A DNA stretch of 64,000 nt from Diphasiastrum complanatum (taxonomy: Eukaryota; Streptophyta; Lycopodiopsida; Lycopodiales; Lycopodiaceae), in the NCBI GenBank assembly GCA_029204225.1, contig CM055100.1:59022975-59086974 (forward strand), read 5' to 3'. The notes beneath the pieces were generated by a model. It was given only the letters and a program-made list of their open reading frames with translations, was not told where the DNA came from and did no database searches. How positions within the stretch are numbered: position 1 is the first letter of the stretch; each line of letters starts with the position of its first letter. The position numbers and the translations under genes are program-made. This document shows positions 9,092-19,639 of the stretch, one piece after another.

Positions 9092-9912
9092 TGTTGGGGG
9101 TATTCCCAACAAAGTGTAAATAAATAAAATCCTCCATTAAAATGTGTTGCAAGGGCATGGCATCCTGCGTGTATAAGCCCATGGCCCAATGAGCACGCAA
9201 TTGAAGTTGTAAATAAAATAAACTTGACTTGGGCCTTGTAATTAAAATAAAACTAGAGGCCCAATGTCATTTTTAAACTTAGAGATCACTTTTTAGAGTT
9301 GGGTCCAAATTGGGACTCACATGAATCTTGTGATTTCTAATGTACTTTTTGTGGACCCTTGGATCAAATTGGGTCCAAGATGAATGGATAGGATCATTGT
9401 GAATATTAGCCAATAAGATTGATGGGCAAGGGCCTTTCCCATTTTATAAAAAGGCATCATTTGTACACTATTTGGATGCTTGATGAGAAGGAGAAAACTC
9501 TACCATTTTTGGATGAGAAGCATCCTCATTTGCTATTCACTACTTGCTATTGCTCTTGGTTGTGATTTCTCTTGCTTTCTATTTCCATGTTTATTGTTTG
9601 CCAATAGTGAATGTTTTTCCATTAGCAAGCATAAGGAGCATTTGAGCTAACCTCCACCCTCACTCTCTTTCTCTCTCTTTCTCTTCTCTTCTCAATCTCT
9701 TCTTCTCCATTCCTTCCCTTCAACCAAACTATGATGAATGATAGTGTAGAGGAGTAGAGTTAAAGAGGAGTAGTATAGTGGTGAGTAGAGCTAAGGGAGA
9801 AAGTAGGAAATTAACTAAAAGTAGCATCTATGCATAGTTAGGCACCTATCCAGTGATCTAACCTTTGTTGACAGGCGGAAGGGCTATACTACGAAAGATC
9901 TTCGACCCCACA
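9092..9912 (+). repeat. 3' LTR of element 1
   Basis: 821 bp, TGTTGGGGG...CCCCACA, about 18 differences from the 5' LTR by eye. The 5-bp target duplication TGGAG follows at 9913-9917. No clear purine tract precedes it: the sequence reads GCCGTGGGTCC. Confidence 0.95.
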
Positions 9913-9917
9913 TGGAG

Positions 9918-10606
9918 GTGGAGATGGAGGTGGAGGTGGAGGTGGAGGCGATGTTGGCGGTGTGGGCAGTGGTGATGGCTACTGAGCTGTAGGATTTCGT
10001 CGCTTTGATGTAGAGCCTGTCTTGCGAGAATTATTTCTCTTTCGCTCGTGTGCTCCTCTCCCTGACCATCTATGTGTCGCCTTCTGCTTCATCCTTGTTG
10101 TGCGCGACATCGGGGTGCCCTCATCAGAACCACCCACCAACAACGACATCATCGGACCCATCACCGGGCCATGACTTGGGGGTGACACTGTGGGTGTGGT
10201 GTCACCTGACATGCTCAAATCTGTTGTGTCCATGCCCATTGCTGGTGGAAATGGGTCGAAGAAAGCATCATTAAGAACCGGCAACTCATCCCATGTCGCA
10301 AGCTCCTCATCCAGGAACTTCATTGTTTCTTCCCGCTCGGTTGCCATCGGGGAAGGGCTTTTTTGTCGTGGTTGTTGCTGCTGCTAGTCTTCTTGCTGTT
10401 GTTGGTCCTCCTGTGCAGCTGCTGTGTGGGCCATGTCCTCCTTAGCTTCATGCTGAGTGGCCGGATCACTGAGACGCTATTGGACTGCGACTCCTACTCC
10501 TGCTTCTGCTCCCCCGTCTCTCTCTCTCATCGAGGGTGGCTAGTGCATCCCTATGGAGCAATGCAGTCACTCTGGGATCTCTAGCCGTTTGTTTCGTCCG
10601 TGCCAT
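9918..10606 (-). pseudogene. Histone H3-like gene, tail and linker half (split)
   Basis: An ATG at 10606-10604 opens a frame starting MARTKQTAR, identical to the H3 tail through Arg8. Then DP replaces the K9-S10 of ARKS. An RS-rich stretch (GSRSRSRSRSPIAS) follows and the frame stops at 10468-10466. From about 10476 the sequence continues in the next frame with Gln/Asp/Glu-rich text, an acidic segment (KFLDEELATWDELPVL), a Ser/Pro/Gly stretch, and a second basic patch (MSRTTRMKQKATHRWSGRG). It then runs through a TAG (9981-9979) into a proline tract that meets the retrotransposon. TAGs at 10386-10384 and 9981-9979 sit where Gln (CAG) is plausible. Defects: one frameshift, two stops, one insertion. 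Whole protein about 430 residues. Confidence 0.8.
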
Positions 10607-10730
10607 TTCCTCCGACATTGGTTAGCCTTTGAAAACATATCAGAGAACATGAGAGCTGAAAAACAGAGTCTCAAAAAACTGACACTCTAACAGTCGAGGG
10701 ATGAAGTGGAGAAATGAGGACCCAAGCACC

Positions 10731-10740
10731 CTTATATAGT
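10731..10740 (-). promoter_or_regulatory. TATA box of the H3-like gene
   Basis: On the minus strand ACTATATAAG lies about 125-135 bp upstream of the MARTKQTAR start codon. This is a good core promoter distance with a 5' UTR of about 95 nt. A kept promoter argues against a processed retrocopy. Confidence 0.6.
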
Positions 10741-11221
10741 GAAGGGTTCTATTTTTAGTAAGTGCCCCTATAAAAGTTTTGGCCTCTTTTCCAAATATAA
10801 TATGCTGTTGTCTTGGCTCATGAGTAAAAATACTAATTGCCGGTTAGCGGAGACCTTCAAAGAAAACTAATAATATTATTAAAATGCATATCACTAAACG
10901 ATTAAAACCCTAACAAGAAATTTCAACCTTGGACATCCACAAATGTACTAATAGGCATATAAAATGTGACAACGCAAAAGTAAAGTCAAAACATAACCAA
11001 ATATATTAGAATAGAGTCAAAACACAACCAACTAATTGTGTTTTCTATTTTTCATTAGATAAAATCTTTTATTCCCATTGGACTCCTAATGTTCCTGTTT
11101 GTAAAAATGAAACACATTTCTAATCTTTTTTTGGCTCATTTCCATATCTACAAAACCAGACACAAAATTAATAATCCTATATGTATTCAACATTACTATT
11201 TAAAATTCAGAAATCTGATGG

Positions 11222-12353
11222 AAATTAGGGGCTTACATTTTGTCCATTACGAGTGAAGACAAAATCTGCTGGCACATCAGCAAAAGTCAATCCAAGATTG
11301 TGTTGTAGATCTTCTAGGCTGCACTCCTTATTGATATGAATTTCTTGTATTTCATCATGGGGCAAATGTATGGATATCTCCACTTCTTGCTGATTCGTCT
11401 CCGCGTGTAGCGGGTCCCATCGGCCATGACCAAACTTATTTTGCCTATAGATGAAACTTAAGGAGCATGTTTGACGTGAAATATAATACCTTATCATCAT
11501 TGTTTCACAAGAGAGCTTACACCTTATTAAATCTCCTTTATGCTCCATTTCCTTTGAATCCCATGCGACAAATATGTTATCCAACAGTGATGATTTTGTT
11601 GCTTTCCAAGCCCACATCGTGATTGTTTTCTTAAAGGGGACCGCCTTAAATATGACAACAAATACGATGATTGGCACAGAGATGCTAGTGTAGACTCGTT
11701 TGGATCCGAATGTTGGCTTCATATTACTAGTAATCTCTTTGAAAAGTTGCATGTTTGTTAATTCAATAGTCAGTTGGTCAGCATATGGCCACTCGTGAGA
11801 ATCGATCGCAGGCTCAGAAATTGGTGCTAATTTGCCTTGGCCAAATTTTTTTTTGGAACTTCATACATGTGCGTGTATGGCAGAAAATTTTCCAGTGAAG
11901 GACTTCACGTTTTGCCAATCGAAGCTATTTGAAGGAAAGACATCTGCACCAGGCATTAATGCAACATTATTATCCATACAATGACATAATAATAATTCAA
12001 ACATAATAATTAACACAAGAACAAAAGAGGTGAGACCTACAATGTGACTGTATGGTTCTATCAGCAACAGCCACATCCAATAAAATATCTCGACGCATGT
12101 ACACGTGTTGTACATTTGCAAGGTATTCGCCATTTTGGTCAATCTTGAAATCGTGGATCCTTCCTTTCCAATGGTAGTCTTGGTTGTTTCGCTTCCTCTT
12201 TGCAACCTTGTGAGTTCCTTTGTCCAATGGTTGCATGTAAACCCAGTCAAAAGTTGAAAATGTATGGGGCACCCAATGCTCATTGGAATCTTTGATGTGT
12301 GCAACAATGGAAGCTAGTTGATTCTTGGGCTTCCTTGATTGAGCAGAGGCCAT
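11222..12353 (-). pseudogene. Unrecognised multi-exon gene or remnant
   Basis: Frames on the minus strand suggest one spliced gene. Exon 1 from ATG 12353 encodes MASAQSRKPKNQLASIVAHI, then DWVYMQPLDKGT, YHWKGRIHDF and NVQHVYMRRDILLDV, ending near 12040. Exon 2 (about 11945-11865) encodes SNSFDWQNVKSFTGKFSAIH before a GTATGAAG donor. A long third frame (about 11840-11226) contains MWAWKATKSSLLDNIFVAWD and ECSLEDLQHNLGLTFADVP, ending at AAT|GTAAGC, a good donor. The spacing of W, GRI, V and Y-x-R-x-D in exon 1 faintly recalls a BAH-type domain; this is weak. The next sequence downstream on the same strand is the H3-like gene 0.6 kb away, but I have no evidence that they are joined. Confidence 0.4.
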
Positions 12354-12839
12354 AATGGATGATGTAATGATAATGTAGGATATGCGAAATAGTGTGTGAG
12401 ATCTTCAGATAAGGTGAACCAAAATAAATAAAATAAAATATTTGTGGAGTATACAGAATGAGACAGAGAGAGAGGTCGTTTAGAGAGAGACTACAAAATG
12501 AGAGAGAGATGAGAGATACAAGTTTGTGAACATTCAAAATTTAAAATGAGGACTAGGCTCACTTAGGATATGGCTGCTAGTAGATAGACAGGCTAGTTGA
12601 TGTTAGCTTGTAGGCATAGTTATTGCTTTATCTAGGGTTAATGTTAGAGGTGTACTTTGTGGGCCCACACTTGATTTAATCTGCACCATTGAATTTGCCA
12701 TGTCATATGGACCATTCCCTCTCAGTTGTCAATATTTTATTGGGACACGTGTCGTCAGTAACACTAATTATAATTAGTGAAGAGGCCCTTTTTGAGTCCA
12801 AAAAGGTCCCTAATGGTTGTTAAGATATTTCAATCTATG
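12354..12839. other. No gene seen
   Basis: AT-rich spacer with a GAGAGAGA stretch near 12455-12515. No LTR end or primer site for the next element could be found here. Confidence 0.5.
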
Positions 12840-13990
12840 CCTAACCGACACTGCGATAGATTGGTACTTCAATCTTGGAGATGATTGGAACATCTTACCA
12901 GCTGAGTTTATCACACAATTCAAAACCACATGCTTCCTTTCTGATCCATTCCTGCAACTTGGACAAATCCGTATGGATAAGAAATGAGTCCCTACGCGAT
13001 TATATTGAACGGATCAAGAGATTGCGCGATGGATGTGAGTACCCTGATAGTGACCCAGACCATAGTGTCATGACATGGTTCATGGCAGGATTACCTAAGA
13101 GAATCAGGCCGCAAATGAAGTGAAGAGACAAATACATGTCTTTTCAAGCAGCCTACGCCGATGCCATTAAGAGAGTCGATGATAGTGAGAGCACTAGTTC
13201 GGACTCTGATAACTCCAACCAAGAACGAAGACGCAGAAAAAACGAAGAGCCAAACGTAAGGACAAGCTAAATGATGATGCTTCTGCCTCTACATCCAATA
13301 GTGCCGATACCATTATATCTGCCATAGAGAGGTTGCACACGTAGAGCAATGAGCAAATTAGAAAGCTCGCTATCGACCTTACCACAGTTGTCGATCAAAT
13401 GTTGAAAAGCATGCAACCAAGACCTACTCACGCTTATCCAAGGAGAGAATCCACCTAGTGTCCACACTGCTCTAACAACCATACAAGAAATGAGTGTCTG
13501 TAGTTGACACAGAGGTTAGAGCGACATGTCCGATATTGCCATATTTGCAATATGAGCAATCACGATACCAACGAATGTCGATATAACCTCAAGAACCAAG
13601 CAGCCCAACCAGCATCGAATCACGCCCCATTGGCACAACAGCAAGGTGCCTTACCCCAACCACCGCCTAGATTGGCATTACCTCCCATTCTCCCCAGAAC
13701 CCAAGGTTTAGTAGTACAAAATCCGCAACCAGCTACTCGCAATTGAACATGGTCGAAGTGACCGAAGAACCATACTACCCTGGAGAGGAAGCATATGACT
13801 CTATTCCAGTGCATTTCATAGACGGAGAGAATGGTGACTTAGTGCCAATCTACGCCAATCAACTTAGAGGCATTGGATTTAGAGCTCCCATCAAGTGTTA
13901 CGGATGTGGAGAGAACCATAGAATCGCCGAGTGCCCTAACAAGCCACAAGGCAACTTTGTACCACTATGCTGAGATTGTGGGTACAGACA
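12840..13990 (+). pseudogene. gag of element 2 with CCHC knuckles
   Basis: The gag core is read in two frames: WNILPAEFITQFKTTCF then ESLRDYIERIKRLRDGCEYP and MTWFMAGLPKRIRPQMK, with a stop after it. An acidic/Ser stretch and basic RRRRKNEEPN follow. Knuckle-like motifs are CPHCSNNHTRNEC (about 13460), CHICNMSNHDTNEC (about 13540), CYGCGENHRIAEC (about 13898) and a C-x2-C...H...C region at 13972. Element 1 gag has GLPRSIRREL and CSVCTQNHTTNEC at matching places. Three or four knuckles is more than the usual one or two. Several stops and frameshifts exclude expression of a full Gag. Confidence 0.75.
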
Positions 13991-14371
13991 CCCATATCTC
14001 ACGTGTCCAATGAGAAAGGAGAAACAAGGAGAGGTCTCAGTCCCTTTACATTTGATGAGTGTGGTAGGAGAGCCCAAGGCATCTACAATGCCGATATTCA
14101 TCCAGACAAGAGCCCAGAAATAAAAATCCAAGTTGGCCACTATCGATCCTGCTAGTGGATCATCCGGTTTCTAATATGTAGGAGAATACCCGAATCCCAC
14201 CATTGAACAAGGTAACTTTAGGTGCATTAAGGAGTGGGTGAAAGAAGCCCAAGCCCTAGATTAGGCTAGATAGGCAGCCCGAGAGCAAGACCAACGTCAG
14301 GCGAGAACGATCAATGGCCCACCGCTTCTCCTCGCTCCCTAGTAGATCCTATCAAAGCTACCAATAGGAAA

Positions 14372-15163
14372 GTGCTACAACACGGCTTGTGGTGGCCCAC
14401 AATGTTCAAGGATATTCACTATCAGGTTAAGAGGTGTGACGTGTGCCAACAATTCAATCGGACCCAAGGAAAGGACAGAATGTTGTTACGACCTATATTG
14501 GCTGAGATGTCGTTTGAGAAATGGGGCATTGACTATGTCGACCCTATTCGTCCAGCTTCTCATGGCTCCCAAACTTGCTATATCATTGTAGCCACTGACT
14601 ACTTGACCCAACTCCACTGCTAAATTCTTGTATGAAAACATCCTAATTCGTTTTAGATGCCCACTAGATCTCGTAAGTGATCACGGAACACATTTTCTAA
14701 ACGAGACTATCACTCACCTGCTATCCTCTTATCTGGTTGTCCATAGGAAGAGTACACCCTATTACCCGTGTTGCAATGGACAAGCAGAGTCGTCCTCTAT
14801 GAAATTATCACGAAGATGGTTGAAGCTTCGCGATCGGATTGGGAACATAAGCTTCATGCAGCCTTATGGGCTTTCAGAACCACGTTCAAAGTGAGTACTG
14901 GACAAACTCCATTTCAGATGGTGTATGGACACAACGCCAAGGCACATAAAGGCAAGCTTAAGTTTTAGGGAGAAGGACCGTACAAGGTAGTAGAGATCCG
15001 ACCTAATGGCGTAGTCATTCTTGCCAACTTGCAAGGCAATTTGCTCGACACGCCCATCAATGGCAGCAGGTTGTGTCGCTACTACTCCGCCGATGTTGAG
15101 CTCAGGGATGTGCCAGAAGCGCCATCCTCTTCTGCTCATGATGAACCGTCAACACTCCATTAG
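14372..15163 (+). pseudogene. Integrase of element 2 (broken, internal deletion)
   Basis: The zinc region HGLWWPTMFKDI ... CDVCQQFNR lacks the HH part. The core has KWGIDYVDPI with the first D, the second D in LVSDHGTHF, and GQAESSS with the E. A deletion then joins TPFQMVYGHN directly to AHKGKLKF, followed by a TAG and a C-terminal tail GEGPYKVVEIRPNGVVILAN ... DTPINGSRL ending at TAG near 15163. Element 1 keeps the segment missing here. DTPINGSRL is identical in the two elements. It is the integration enzyme of a Ty3/gypsy element, now inactive. Confidence 0.85.
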
Positions 15164-16370
15164 TTAGTCTAGGTAGGTGTAGATAGTTGTTTTCGATTTA
15201 GTTTACCTAGGCAGAAAGATAAGGTAGTTGTCGATTCGGATAGATGGTAGTATAGATTAGCTAACTCTCAGCAATAGTCTAGGTCTAGATCCTTAGAAGT
15301 TAGGAGTTAGGTCCTTAGTGTTCTGATTAAATCTAGAATGGTCAGGTAGATTAGACGACTGATCATATAGTAAAATTAGATTAGTTCTACTCAGCCAGTT
15401 AGATTAGTTATTAACTAGGAACTTTTAGCTAGGGAGAGTTGTTAGGAAGATCTAGGAAGGCCAATTAGATCTAGGTATTCCGATCCGTTAGAATAGATTT
15501 TAGATCAATTAATCTTAGAGTGACAGATCATTATCCATAGACTAGGGTAGTTGCTAACCGTGACCCTTAGATAGGTTAAGTTAGGCCATATTAGATTTTC
15601 TTAGGTAGTTGATCCTAGTTCAGATAGATCTGTTAGTAGACTAGTTTGACACTTACGGTGTAGATCTAGTTAATCTTAGAAGTCCTAGATCCGCCGATCC
15701 TTAGATTAGAGTAGCAGTTGACCATGACCCGCAGATTTAGGTAGTTAGGTAAATCAAATAGATAGATAGGCTAGACAATAGTGTAGACTAGCTTAGATCA
15801 GTCTAGATCAGTCCAGAGTAGACATTTTATATAAGTTAGAAAACTTAGGTTAAGATCTACTTGTAGATTGACCCAATTAAATAGGAAGCTGCCCCTTAGC
15901 CCCTTAGCGTACATAAGTCATAGTTTTGGAATAGGTAAGAACTGGCCAGGAAATGTAGGAAGTATTGACAAAACCCTGTACGTAGGAAATCCCACCTTGT
16001 ATAAACTGCCTTTGCCCTCATACAAACACTATGTGAAAATCCAGGCCTACCCCTTCGTTCTCCTTTTTCCTTGTAAAATTGTCCCAATAATGCCCTGAAC
16101 GGTCTGTAATGAGCACTATTGCTATTTTTGGTAGTCAATGTCCTCGCCACTATTATCCTCTGTTGCACTTGAACGCATGATCATATCAGTCCAGAAAAAT
16201 TTCAGCCGAAACGCAAGTTAGGCTCATTTTTTTGACAAAACTGTCATTTTTAGTAAACAACGGAACGTTTTGATTCGAAAATCTCGTAAATCTGACAGCC
16301 AATCGAAAAACGGATTGTGCACAGTGCAAGCACTGATGATTTGGCATAGATTAGACCAATGTCCAAAAAT
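15164..16370. repeat. TAGATC/CTAG-rich spacer of element 2
   Basis: 15164-15860 is built largely of TAGATC, CTAG and TTAG words and carries no long open frame on either strand. 15870-16370 is ordinary sequence without a recognisable gene. It occupies the place of the GATC-rich spacer after the integrase of element 1. Confidence 0.6.
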
Positions 16371-16373
16371 GGC

Positions 16374-16665
16374 AGTAGGCGAGTTATAATTCTCCTATAT
16401 ATATGGGCGAGTTATACCATTTCCCATCTTATTACTCGCGCTTGATTACTCGTCGGATCCCATTACTCGTTGATCTTTACTCGTTGGCGCCCTTTTACTC
16501 GTCTGCTATCTATAACTCGCCAACCCTCATTTACTCGCATACTGTATATAACTCACTATCTGAGATAACTCGCCAACCTATTACTCGTCTGTTTTACTTG
16601 TATGTGTATAACTCATCGGTGCCATATTACTTGCCATTCCCAGTGTAACTCGCCCTCAAACCTCA
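16374..16665 (+). repeat. ACTCG motif array of element 2
   Basis: About ten copies of TACTCG or AACTCG followed by C, T or G lie within 290 bp (near 16432, 16445, 16463, 16476, 16495, 16514, 16532, 16565, 16581, 16650). Reverse-orientation GCGAGTTATA occurs near 16379 and 16408, plus near-misses (AACTCAT, TACTTGC). Spacing is 12-35 bp and irregular. A short frame through it (16403-16648) is probably a by-product. Confidence 0.8.
16395..16404 (+). promoter_or_regulatory. TATA-like sequence ahead of third ORF (element 2)
   Basis: CCTATATATATGGG lies about 290 bp before the third-ORF ATG (16691) and inside the motif array. It is analogous to 7565 in element 1. Weak by itself; the parallel position adds support. 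Confidence 0.35.
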
Positions 16666-16678
16666 TCCATATCTATAC

Positions 16679-18774
16679 TTGATTCTACCCATGGCACCGA
16701 AATGTTGTCTTTCGGGCGCTACTGCCCCTCCTGGCCAAAGAATCCGAGTCACTCGAAGCGCCGCCGCACCCAGTCGTTCCTCCAGCCCCTCTACATCTTC
16801 ACGAGCCACTACCTTACCTTCTGCGTCTCAGCAGACCGGATTGACCTCATCATCTCCTGCAATCTCATCCTCATCCGCATCCCCTAGCCGAGAGGAGGGA
16901 GAAACGTCTCCCCGATCTGCTTGCCAAATTACCGCTAGTGCCGCACGTGCGCCTTCAAAGTACACCATTTAACCCTTACTCAAGGAGCAAGAGATTGCAG
17001 CTCTTCGCACCCACGGTTGCCTTGCAGTCTTAACTACCGTAGGCCTCCACGACATGGAGGTGCCCATTTACCACGACCTTGCTGTGGTTGAGCAAGCCTT
17101 TTCCACGTTCGACAAAGACCATTTCACCATTACCTATAAAGGGCAGGACCACGTGGTCTCCCTCGACCCACAGCTAATAGATCAAGATGATGTAAAAACA
17201 AAAACCAACGATGCCTGATCTCACGACTCAGGAATCCAAATCTCTGCAAAGCGATAAATTTTTTATTCGCCACAATCATTGTGAGTTCCCACTGTTGCCT
17301 CCGCATGTCCAAACAAGTCATTGTCATAATGACAATGATGGAAAGGTTGAACACTGTATATGATTGGGCCTCGTTTCTCATAAAGGAGTTACAGGCTACT
17401 TTCAAGCGCCCCTCATGGATCACCTGCGGTGGTCTCATCAACGTCATTGCCTACACGCACCTAGGGCATCTAGATGTTAGAAAGCCCACACCCTCCTCTC
17501 CATCTGTCAGCCTATCCTCATAGGATCCTCTCGCACAATTGTTGGCAAGCCAACCGCCTTCGCCTCATCGCCTACGCCATCCCCCCCCCCCTCACACACA
17601 CACTAGCCCAACACGCACCAGCCCCATCCATTCCTCCTCCCTTCTACAAATCACATCCCCTGTGCATAGCCTCGTTCGTCCAACAATTTCTTCCCCAGTT
17701 TCCATCGTTGTCGTAGTTTTCACTATTTCCACAATCGTCACTCTCGCCATCACCACCCTCATTGTCGCTATCCCACTTTTTTCATCTCCCGTTCGCCCCA
17801 CCATCACTAACCACCCCCATCGTAACTCCTGTTATTGCCACCATCTCCACCACCATTGTTCCACTTGTTACGACCATCTCTGTGTCCACACCTCTTCCAC
17901 CACTCATCATAACGCTGCCGCCTTCTGCCAGCTGGGATTCTCAGGCACTAGGTTGCTGGTCCGCCTTAACGGGCCTCCAGCAACAACTCTACCAGATGCT
18001 CTCAAAAAGAGCTACTGAGCAATCTCGCGGCCCAGTGGTGGCAGAGCAAACGCTGCATGTCTTGACTGATCAGGTTGCGCAATTGCAAAGAGAGAAAGAA
18101 AAAGAGAGGAAAGAGAGCCAAGTCCACCAGTTGCAGCTGAAGAAAGCGGAGCAAGATACTCAGGAACACCAACAGCTCATGTCCAAACTTCAGACAGAGC
18201 TAATCCAAGAGAAGACTGTGCAACAAACTTACCAATCTAACTGCCAACACCTCGTGCTGAAACAAACAACGTTAGAACAGGAGCGTGAATCTCTCAGAGC
18301 CAACGAGAGATCCCTGAAAGACTATGTCTGCCAACTGCAGTGCAACGTCTCGAAAGAGAAAACAGAGATGCAAAGGGCCAAGACCAATTTCACCACACAA
18401 CAGACAGCCCTGGAGCTGAAGTCCAACAGGCAGACCAGCAAGTGCAGGCTATCCAAGCTGCACTGGATCAAATGGTAGCAACGGCAGAAGACGAGACACC
18501 GACCACACAGAAACTTCAGAAGAAGCACGCCGAGTACTACAAGGACCACTCTGCCCAGGTGCTACAGACCTACCAAGATCAGTGCAAGCTTCATGATGCG
18601 ATGCTCAACACCAAAGACACAGAGCTGGCCACTCTACGTGCCATGCTCCAAGAGGATGAGCACGCACTCAAGGCGACTGAAGGCCAGTTGCTTCAAAAAC
18701 GCCAGCTATCGTCGATCAAATTCCCCTGTACCGGACCTACCATCGCTTGTCCACAACGTCATTTGTTGACATAG
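16679..18774 (+). pseudogene. Third ORF of element 2: Ser-rich head, plant-transposon-like region, coiled coil
   Basis: ATG at 16691 starts MAPKCCLSGATAPPGQ, then a Ser/Ala/Pro-rich stretch to a TAA at 16970. The next frame reads LLKEQEIAALRTHGCLAVL and VVEQAFSTFDKDHFTITYKG. This recalls the putative plant transposon protein region found beside gypsy elements, but the match is from memory of the family. Stops break 17200-17470, then comes a Pro/Thr-rich part. From about 17960 a long coiled coil runs to 18480 and, one frame over, to TAG 18774 (QVAQLQREKEKERKESQVHQ, KTVQQTYQSNCQHLVLKQTT). Element 1 has the same kind of coiled coil after integrase. Role unknown; no membrane or signal segments seen. 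Confidence 0.6.
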
Positions 18775-19610
18775 CGATAATAATAATAAAGAAAAAAATA
18801 AAATAAAACAAAAAGTCCAGGAAAAATACCAATGGAGTCACCTTCTTTTTCTTGTTTTTCAAGTTAATTCATTTTCTCTTTCTTATTTTCATATGTTCTT
18901 TTCTCTATTTATTTATCTCCCCTTATCTATATATACATACACCTTCTTTGTTTTCCCCTCTCTTCAACTCAATTTTGTTGCCAAAATTTTTTCTCACTTT
19001 TTTGCCGAGTGTTTTCCCCCTCTTGTCTATACCCCTTTTCCGCCCTCTTCCGCAACGGTCTCACATCGCCACGCACACCAACACCAAAGACATACACAGG
19101 TGCCAAGGGACTGTCACCAAAATCGCAGTGGGGCATGTTAGAATATTTCGGTGAAGATTCTTCTAGCGGATTCCAAATGCCAAAAATGTCTAATGAATAT
19201 CAAGTGAAGGAATCGAGCTGCCAAACCCCACTATGGAGCGTCGACAATTAAACCAGAAGGAGTTCCAGAATCCAGATTTACCGAGAACGCCAAGATCAGA
19301 AGGTCGACAAGTCACGGACCAAAGTCGCGGACTGGCCAATGAGCAAAACCAAAACCAAAACCAAAGCCCAGCGCCTCTCCAACATATCTTACGGCGACGA
19401 GAATAATAGCATGGCCGAGTCGGCAAAAAGACTCAGATCTAATCGTAAACATAACGTCAGACACCTTGAGAAGGTGCACTATACTCGTAAGCCAATGGCA
19501 CGAGAAGTAGAATTAGATCTATGCTTCAATGGGCCAAAAATAAGATGGTGAGGGCTATTAAGGATAGACAAAGGTTCCGACCAATATCAGCATAATAAAA
19601 GGGTTTTTGT
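18775..19610. other. AT-rich then mixed sequence, no clear gene
   Basis: 18780-19010 is A/T- and pyrimidine-rich. 19150-19550 has short open frames (for example a Gln/Asn-rich stretch near 19330-19380 and a Lys/Arg-rich frame 19339-19551) that could be the end of element 2 or the head of another gag. No LTR boundary is visible. Confidence 0.35.
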
Positions 19611-19639
19611 CCTATAGTTTCTCATATTTCCAAGCAACC

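Larger units (their letters stand above)
1137..9912 (+). mobile_element. Ty3/gypsy LTR retrotransposon (element 1)
   Basis: Two LTRs of exactly 821 bp (TG...CA) bound the element. Both flanks carry TGGAG (1132-1136 and 9913-9917), a 5-bp target duplication. A tRNA-Asp-type primer site follows the 5' LTR. Order: leader with a motif array, gag, CCHC knuckle, RT, RNase H, integrase, spacer, TATA, coiled-coil third ORF, 3' LTR. RT before integrase defines Ty3/gypsy. The LTRs differ at about 18 positions by eye (about 2%), so insertion is fairly recent. The protease region is missing, and gag, RT and ORF3 carry stops or frameshifts. The copy is therefore not autonomous. It was inserted into the proline minisatellite of an H3-like gene. 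Confidence 0.95.
12840..18774 (+). mobile_element. Degenerate Ty3/gypsy element (element 2), RT/RNase H deleted
   Basis: Order: gag core, three CCHC knuckles, integrase, TAGATC-rich spacer, ACTCG motif array, TATA-like sequence, third ORF with coiled coil. Between the last knuckle (about 13990) and the integrase zinc region (14372) only 380 bp remain, so protease, RT and RNase H are gone. Gag and integrase resemble element 1 in the same motifs, so the two are relatives. I could not find LTRs; the outer limits are the outermost recognisable coding parts. Confidence 0.8.
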
